The notes under the pieces were generated by a model. That model saw only the letters and a list, made by a program, of their open reading frames with translations. It did not search any database and was not told the origin of the DNA. From Mesobacillus jeotgali (lineage in GTDB: Bacteria; Bacillota; Bacilli; Bacillales; Cytobacillaceae): DNA of 64,000 bases. Each line of letters starts with the position of its first letter. Within the stretch, counting starts at the first letter, position 1. This document shows positions 59,391-64,000 of the stretch, one piece after another. The stretch lies in assembly GCF_031759225.1 (NCBI RefSeq), contig NZ_CP134494.1, positions 684,001-748,000 of the forward strand. The letters are read 5' to 3'. The position numbers and the translations under genes are program-made.

Positions 59391-59735
59391 TTATTCTTCA
59401 ACAGGGCTGAATTCGTGTACCCAAACGCGCATTTGCGGAAGCCAAGGCATTCCAGGGTGGTAAGACAGGATTGACTGCTTGTACTCCTCGACTGTTTCAT
59501 AGCCTTCACGCTGTGCGTCAGCGTCTGTCAATTCACCAAGAGACTGTGAGTAGACATTGTCCACAACGAATTTCTTTCCTTTTAACTCCATGACTTCGCC
59601 TACATCGGCATAACGGCCGTTACGGCGAGTGGCTGTCTTCTTGCCTTCCAGTACTAGATTAATATCGTCTTCCATTGTGATCAGACGCTCGATCTCACAT
59701 GTTTTTGGCGGCAATGCATTATTTTGTTCAGTCAT
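59391..59735 (-). CDS. ASCH-domain protein
   Basis: This 114-residue protein has the ASCH (PUA-like) pattern: a basic GKKTATRRNGRYADVGEVMEL near residue 30-50, KKFVVDNVYSQSLGELTDADAQREGY and a final WLPQMRVWVHEF. ASCH domains bind RNA or modified nucleosides and may act in translation. I chose the ATG at 59735, 7 nt after AAGGGAG. It lies directly upstream of the membrane gene on the same strand. Confidence 0.82.
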   Translation of the reverse strand: MTEQNNALPPKTCEIERLITMEDDINLVLEGKKTATRRNGRYADVGEVMELKGKKFVVDNVYSQSLGELTDADAQREGYETVEEYKQSILSYHPGMPWLPQMRVWVHEFSPVEE

Positions 59736-59855
59736 TTGAAAAACTCCCTTCACTTTGTTCCTATATAATGTACCATACTTCGAAAAAGGAAAGCCAAGCC
59801 GTTCACCGTGAAAATAGTGTTTTGAAAACTTTTTTACAAAAACACTTATATTGAG

Positions 59856-59881
59856 TGTAACATTTTACATAGTTCATCGTT
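59856..59881 (+). promoter_or_regulatory. ECF sigma-factor promoter
   Basis: TGTAAC (59856-59861) and CGTT (59878-59881) are exactly 16 bp apart, close to the TGAAAC-N16-CGTC promoters of Bacillus ECF sigma factors. It would autoregulate the sigma gene at 59917. Confidence 0.7.
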
Positions 59882-59916
59882 TTAGTATCGAGATTTTAAA
59901 AATGAGGGGCAGTAGT

Positions 59917-60462
59917 ATGGATGACGGCAGAAGGAATGAACTCGAACAATTATATAGGAAGTACACAAAGCCCCTGTATTACTTTTTGCTGAAGCTTTCA
60001 GGGTCGCCTCAGCTGGCCGAGGATTTGACGCAGGAAACCTTTGTGCGGGCAACGGTTTCGCTTTCTTTTTACGAGAATGAGGATGTAAGGGCCTGGCTGT
60101 TCAAGGTTGCCCGCAATGCCTATCTGGATGAATGGCGTCGTCGCCAGCGGAGAAAATGGGTACCGTTCGCGGATTATCTATTTTCAAAGGATGAGATGGC
60201 GAGTCCATACGGGCTTCCGGAGGACGAAGCGATTCAGGCGGAAATCTCCGATGACCTGCAGCAGCTAATGACCTATTTGCCGGAACAGTACCGGTCGATC
60301 CTGTATTTGCGTGAGGTCGAGATGTTCAGTTACCAGGAAATAGAGGAAGCGCTCGATTTGACGGAAAACCAGGTGAAGGTCACGCTTCACCGGGCGCGTA
60401 AAAGACTTGCGCATATGGCGGAAAAACAAGGATGGAAGGACGATGAACATGGATTGGACTAA
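59917..60462 (+). CDS. ECF-family RNA polymerase sigma factor
   Basis: This 181-residue sigma-70 factor contains region 2 (LYRKYTKPLYYFLLKLSGSPQLAEDLTQETFVRA then DVRAWLFKVARNAYLDEWRR) and region 4 (YLPEQYRSILYLREVEMFSYQEIEEALDLTENQVKVTLHRARKRL). Region 3 is absent, as in all ECF factors. The ATG at 59917 follows GAGGGGC; earlier codons lie in the promoter leader. The next gene, overlapping by 20 bp, encodes its likely anti-sigma factor. An ECF-type promoter upstream indicates autoactivation. Confidence 0.92.
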   Translation: MDDGRRNELEQLYRKYTKPLYYFLLKLSGSPQLAEDLTQETFVRATVSLSFYENEDVRAWLFKVARNAYLDEWRRRQRRKWVPFADYLFSKDEMASPYGLPEDEAIQAEISDDLQQLMTYLPEQYRSILYLREVEMFSYQEIEEALDLTENQVKVTLHRARKRLAHMAEKQGWKDDEHGLD

Positions 60463-61444
60463 AGATAAGGAAAAGAAAATCCTTTTTAAATATCGATTTG
60501 CATTGACGGTGAAGGTCATTAAGGTGATTCTCGCCACACTGTTTTTCTTCTGGCTGTATATGTTGGTTGTTTCAATCAGCTATCATGCGCTTGGTCTTGA
60601 TAAAAAACATATTTTTTACAGCCGGGTGGCAATGGACTGGACGCAGCCGAATATGCAGGAGGAGTTTGGCAGCATCGACTCAGCCGAGATCACACCTTTT
60701 CTTACGCAAAAAATTTCTTATCCAGTCTACAAGATGATTGGAAAAGAGCCTGAACTCGTTGGCACGAAACAATTGGCAAAACGGTTGGTTCCTATGTACT
60801 CAACAAATCAGACGGAATACCTCAAGCCTAAAACCGAGAGAGAATACAATTTTTATCTTCCAGAACATCCGAAGACAGGCAACAAGCTGGAAGCTAATGA
60901 AGATCCATCGGTCTGGACGAAGCTCGATAAGGTTCACGAAGGCACGGTTGCCGAGCTGTCCTTTTCGACGAAAAAGTATATGACACCAGAGGAAATGCTG
61001 GAGTTTTTGAAGCCATATGATCTTGATGTACTATGGATGCCATTGTATACGGGTGAATTGAAGGAGTATGAAGAAAGCTGGTGGGGCAGCAGCAACTCTG
61101 TTTCGGTTGCACCTTTCGGCTTCACGGGCGGCCGTGATGCCCATGATGGCTACAATTCAACAAGCAAGAATCTGCTCTACGAAAATCTGACTGATGAAAA
61201 TAAGAAACGGATGTTGAAGCAAATGAAAAATCTTATTGAAAATGAATCAGCGAGCTACCGGGAGAATTTCCTCGGTCTCTCTCATCTTGAAGAGCGCTAC
61301 GATTACCTGATGAAGGAGGGATTCCAGGTTTACGGCGCTGTCGTGACCGGTCCGGTAAAAGAATTGCTGAAGTTGAAGGAGAACGAACAAATTCAGGGGG
61401 CGAATCTCGGGGATATGTCGTACTGGAATTGGTCTGAAGAATAA
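60443..61444 (+). CDS. Membrane anti-sigma factor (Sigma_reg_N/Sigma_reg_C type)
   Basis: This 333-residue protein has a cytoplasmic N-terminus (MNMDWTKDKEKKILFKYRF), one membrane helix (about residues 24-45, VILATLFFFWLYMLVVSIS) and a large extracytoplasmic domain. Domains of this arrangement are the sigma-regulator N and C families, in which the cytoplasmic end holds the ECF sigma until a surface signal arrives. The start at 60443 follows GGAAGGACG and overlaps the sigma gene. The signal is unknown; cell-envelope stress is usual. Confidence 0.82.
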   Translation: MNMDWTKDKEKKILFKYRFALTVKVIKVILATLFFFWLYMLVVSISYHALGLDKKHIFYSRVAMDWTQPNMQEEFGSIDSAEITPFLTQKISYPVYKMIGKEPELVGTKQLAKRLVPMYSTNQTEYLKPKTEREYNFYLPEHPKTGNKLEANEDPSVWTKLDKVHEGTVAELSFSTKKYMTPEEMLEFLKPYDLDVLWMPLYTGELKEYEESWWGSSNSVSVAPFGFTGGRDAHDGYNSTSKNLLYENLTDENKKRMLKQMKNLIENESASYRENFLGLSHLEERYDYLMKEGFQVYGAVVTGPVKELLKLKENEQIQGANLGDMSYWNWSEE

Positions 61445-61467
61445 AGGATCTTTGGATAAAATTTTAT

Positions 61468-61511
61468 GAAGAAGCAAGGTCTTTTCTGGGACTTTTGCTT
61501 CTTCTTTTGCT
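61468..61511 (+). terminator. Intrinsic terminator of the sigma/anti-sigma operon
   Basis: GAAGAAGCAA and TTGCTTCTTC form the outer stem, with GTC/GAC inside, followed by TTTTGCTTTT. Confidence 0.82.
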
Positions 61512-61667
61512 TTTGGAAATATACTAAAATAGAGTTTTCTAGTACAATAGAAGTAGAGTGGAAACCGCTGTTACATGCAGTAATGGTCGCATCCCACAGC
61601 AATATATTTCAAATTCAAAATAATTACTTTCGAGGAAAAATCTTGAGCCTATAAAGCTGCTGGACCA

Positions 61668-61701
61668 GGCAACACGTTCTTACATGAAAAGAAGCGTTGC
61701 C
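61668..61701 (+). other. Hairpin in the leader of the diguanylate cyclase gene
   Basis: GGCAAC and GTTGCC close a stem with an inner TTCTT/AAGAA extension, just upstream of the ribosome site at about 61709. There is no T-run. I looked for a c-di-GMP (GEMM) riboswitch here and did not find its conserved core, so the role is unclear. Confidence 0.4.
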
Positions 61702-61727
61702 AATGAATGGCAGGGGAGATGAGAACG

Positions 61728-62762
61728 ATGTTTCATAACTTTGAAACGATTGAAGAACTTAAACGAAGCGTGTACATGTGGATGCTCCCGATTATTACGG
61801 TTGCCCTGGTCATCAATAGCTTTTTAAATCATAACAGCCTGTTCGATACAGTGGTTAATACAACGCTGATCATCTGGTTTTCCATGAGCTGGGTTATAGC
61901 ATATACAAATCGTGGAATTCGCATAGCGGAATATGTCACTCTCTTTTTGGTGAGTGTGTATCATATCACCACGATGTTCGATGTCGTTTCCAATGATCTC
62001 GCGGAAAGAGGCGGCTCATTGGGAGACTTCATTGTCTGGATGCCGCTCATCATCATGTTTTTCTTTTTGGCGCTTGGCATTAAAAGAGGACTGTATTACT
62101 CAATCTTCATTTTCATGGTAACATTGGCAATCGGTGTGATTCACAGCGGGCAGTTGACATCTGAATCAATCGATTCGCTCACGCAGTTCCATGCGGCGAA
62201 TATTGTCTATATATTGGTCCTCTATTACGCGCAAAATATGTTCCGTGCTTTTACGGAAAGAGATTTGCTTAAGAAGTACGCCTATCTTGATTCCCTGACC
62301 CGCGTCGCCAACCGGCATCAGATTGATGTCTGGCTTGAGGAAAGGCTCGAGTCTGCGGAAAGAGAAGGCAAACCGTTTTCCATCATCTTTTTCGATATCG
62401 ATCATTTTAAAAAGGTTAATGATGTGTTCGGCCATAAGATTGGCGACTGTGTGCTGAAGGAGCTGTCTGCCATCGTTTCTGGAAATCTAGGTGACGGTGA
62501 CCTGTTCGGCCGTTGGGGCGGAGAGGAATTCATCCTGATCATCGACAGTACCGGTGGACAAGCCTATGAAAAAGCCGAACATTTCCGCAAAATGGTCGAG
62601 AACCACTGCTTTAAAGGAGCTGGCAGTCTAACCGCAAGCTTCGGTGTCACGGAATATCGTCAGAATGACAATATTGACTCATTGCTTAACCGTGCTGACG
62701 AAGCACTGTATAGATCGAAAAACAGCGGCAGGAATAGAGTAAGCGTGAATGAACCATCCTGA
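61728..62762 (+). CDS. Membrane-bound diguanylate cyclase (GGDEF)
   Basis: This 344-residue protein has about six membrane helices in residues 12-180 and a C-terminal GGDEF domain (about residues 190-340) that makes cyclic di-GMP from two GTP. DSLTRVANRHQIDVWLEERL, FFDIDHFKKVNDVFGHKIGD and the active site FGRWGGEEFILI are intact. The inhibitory-site Arg of RxxD is not present before the active site (GDGDLFGR), so product inhibition may be lacking. The start at 61728 is chosen as best spaced from AGGGGAG; ATGs at 61707 and 61719 are less well placed. No EAL partner is adjacent. Confidence 0.88.
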   Translation: MFHNFETIEELKRSVYMWMLPIITVALVINSFLNHNSLFDTVVNTTLIIWFSMSWVIAYTNRGIRIAEYVTLFLVSVYHITTMFDVVSNDLAERGGSLGDFIVWMPLIIMFFFLALGIKRGLYYSIFIFMVTLAIGVIHSGQLTSESIDSLTQFHAANIVYILVLYYAQNMFRAFTERDLLKKYAYLDSLTRVANRHQIDVWLEERLESAEREGKPFSIIFFDIDHFKKVNDVFGHKIGDCVLKELSAIVSGNLGDGDLFGRWGGEEFILIIDSTGGQAYEKAEHFRKMVENHCFKGAGSLTASFGVTEYRQNDNIDSLLNRADEALYRSKNSGRNRVSVNEPS

Positions 62763-62780
62763 TTGATTGGGATGGTTTTT
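62754..62780 (+). terminator. Terminator overlapping the end of the GGDEF gene
   Basis: CCATCC and GGATGG enclose the stop codon region and are followed by five T. Confidence 0.8.
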
Positions 62781-62863
62781 AAATTCCAGTAAATTTATGA
62801 TTAAACTCTATATAGAATGTGGTAAGATAACTATGGTTAGGACTCTAATAAATTATTTATATA

Positions 62864-62877
62864 TGAAATCGCTTTCA
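62864..62877 (+). promoter_or_regulatory. CcpA cre site upstream of sdaAB
   Basis: TGAAATCGCTTTCA matches the palindromic cre consensus TGAAAGCGCTTTCA in 13 of 14 positions, 27 bp before the sdaAB start. Catabolite repression of serine breakdown is expected. Confidence 0.7.
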
Positions 62878-62903
62878 ATAGATTGGTAAAGGGGCAGTGC
62901 ACC

Positions 62904-63569
62904 ATGAAATATCGTTCTGCATTTGATATTATAGGTCCGGTGATGATCGGGCCATCGAGTTCGCATACAGCCGGCGCTGCAAGGATTGGCCGTGTGGCGC
63001 GCACATTGTTCGAGAAGCAGCCGACAAAGGCCGTCATCTCCTTGTACGGCTCTTTTGCTAAAACGTATAAAGGACATGGAACGGACCTGGCACTCGTTGC
63101 CGGGATCTTGGACTTTGATACATTTGATGAACGGATTCCAGACGCTTTGAAAATCGCTGAGCAATCCGGGCTCGAAGTTGAATTCATCACCGAGGATGCA
63201 GTCACAGAGCATCCGAATACGGTAAAAATAAATCTTTATGATGGACAGGGCAAGGAGCTTGAAATCGTCGGGATTTCCATCGGCGGCGGAACGATTGAGA
63301 TTACAGAAATCAATTCGTTCAAGCTGAAGCTGTCCGGCGCCAACCCGGCGATCCTCGTCGTCCATCATGACCGATTCGGGCTGATTTCAGCTGTGACAAC
63401 GGTTTTATCAAAGCATCAAATCAACATCGGCCATATGGAAGTTTCCCGCAAGGACAAGGGAGACATCGCCGTCATGGTCATCGAAATGGACCACAAACTC
63501 GAAGACGGAGTTTATGCGGAGTTAACCGCACTTGATGGCGTTGATCAGGTTATCCGTCTCGTTGACTAA
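62904..63569 (+). CDS. sdaAB: L-serine ammonia-lyase, beta subunit
   Basis: This 221-residue subunit of the iron-sulfur L-serine dehydratase works with SdaAA to turn L-serine into pyruvate and ammonia. The opening YRSAFDIIGPVMIGPSSSHTAGAARIGRVAR is the family signature, with SSSHTAG near the active site. An ACT domain occupies the last 75 residues (ILVVHHDRFGLISAVTTVLSKHQINIGHMEVSR) and may bind serine. I chose the ATG at 62904 after AAAGGGGC. It lies 27 bp upstream of sdaAA and behind a cre site. Confidence 0.94.
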   Translation: MKYRSAFDIIGPVMIGPSSSHTAGAARIGRVARTLFEKQPTKAVISLYGSFAKTYKGHGTDLALVAGILDFDTFDERIPDALKIAEQSGLEVEFITEDAVTEHPNTVKINLYDGQGKELEIVGISIGGGTIEITEINSFKLKLSGANPAILVVHHDRFGLISAVTTVLSKHQINIGHMEVSRKDKGDIAVMVIEMDHKLEDGVYAELTALDGVDQVIRLVD

Positions 63570-63596
63570 AATTGAGTAACATCAGGAGGGCAAGCC

Positions 63597-64000
63597 ATGT
63601 TTCGTAATGTTGCGGAGCTTGTTGAATTAGCTGAAAAAAATCAGGTGAAGATCGCCGAAATCATGATTCGGCAAGAAATAGAAGTTTCTGGCCGCTCGCG
63701 TGAGGATATCATTGCCCAGATGGACAATAACCTGCAGGTCATGGAACGCGCAGTGGAAAGAGGTTTGGCTGGCGTTAAGTCCCAGACCGGTCTTACCGGC
63801 GGGGATGCAGTCTTATTGCAAAAGTACATCGACAGCGGAAAATCGCTGGCTGGTAATCTATTGTTGGATGCTGTCAGCAAGGCGGTCGCAACAAATGAAG
63901 TGAACGCCGCAATGGGTATCATTTGCGCGACACCAACTGCTGGATCAGCAGGTGTCGTTCCGGGGACACTTTTTGCCGTAAAGGAAAAGTTGAACCCGAC
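63597..64000 (+). CDS. sdaAA: L-serine ammonia-lyase, alpha subunit, N-terminal part
   Basis: The first 134 codons of SdaAA run off the window edge. MFRNVAELVELAEKNQVKIAE opens the protein and GIICATPTAGSAGVVPG contains the first of the cysteines that hold the catalytic [4Fe-4S] cluster. An AGGAGGG ribosome site precedes the ATG at 63597. With SdaAB it forms the heteromeric serine deaminase. Confidence 0.93.
   Translation, partial: MFRNVAELVELAEKNQVKIAEIMIRQEIEVSGRSREDIIAQMDNNLQVMERAVERGLAGVKSQTGLTGGDAVLLQKYIDSGKSLAGNLLLDAVSKAVATNEVNAAMGIICATPTAGSAGVVPGTLFAVKEKLNP

Noticed and set aside
61512..61727. GEMM c-di-GMP riboswitch before the GGDEF gene
   Set aside because: The conserved core and tetraloop-receptor sequences are not present.

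Overview
The window reads as the chromosome of a low-to-moderate GC Gram-positive endospore-former of the Bacillaceae. Supporting signs are strong AGGAGG ribosome sites with frequent TTG and GTG starts, a GlpP-type antiterminator, an RNase J, an LTA synthase, a petrobactin-type yclNOPQ operon behind a Fur box, a CcpA cre site, and a Bacillus-type dispersed hairpin repeat. Mesobacillus, Neobacillus or Cytobacillus relatives are plausible, but the genus cannot be fixed from sequence alone. No rRNA, tRNA, prophage, transposase or CRISPR array was seen.

Layout. 0-12 kb: the tail of a GNAT acetyltransferase, a Ca2+/Na+ antiporter, a peptide transporter, DUF305 and P-loop proteins, a frameshifted DUF5667 protein with a long charged coiled coil, an amidase, and glpD-glpP with an antiterminator-controlled leader. 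12-31 kb: a soluble PAS chemoreceptor, RNase J, LTA synthase, a CDF metal exporter, a TRM11-like methylase, a frameshifted dbpA helicase, a divergent HTH/VWA pair, an eight-repeat secreted protein beside a two-component system, a short UvrC-like nuclease, proC and an ABC exporter. 32-44 kb: a YtrA-type GntR/ABC operon, a FUSC-type membrane protein, the iron-siderophore operon yclNOPQ plus a heme monooxygenase, and an AspT-like transporter. 43-51 kb: an amidohydrolase and a 1014-residue GNAT fusion, ogt, a flavodoxin-like protein, bcrC and a CNNM/CorC protein.

51-58 kb is a metal(loid) island with three ArsR-family repressors, each with its own candidate palindrome. It holds two CSC-motif permeases, a Cys-rich 43-residue peptide, a CKKC mini-thioredoxin, arsB, arsC and a dual-specificity-type phosphatase. 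Its last gene is a HesB-like gene interrupted by a single in-frame UGA with a plausible bacterial SECIS hairpin about 28 nt downstream, so it is a candidate selenoprotein. 58-64 kb: a MerR/SRPBCC pair, an ECF sigma/anti-sigma operon with its own ECF promoter, a diguanylate cyclase and sdaAB-sdaAA.

The second striking pattern is five intergenic tandem-repeat arrays, each placed in a 3' flank after a terminator. Four have units of 20 or 21 bp (about two helical turns) and one has 16 exact-length 52-bp units (about five turns). Two of the arrays, 19 kb apart, share the same 21-bp GTGCAATT unit in opposite orientation.
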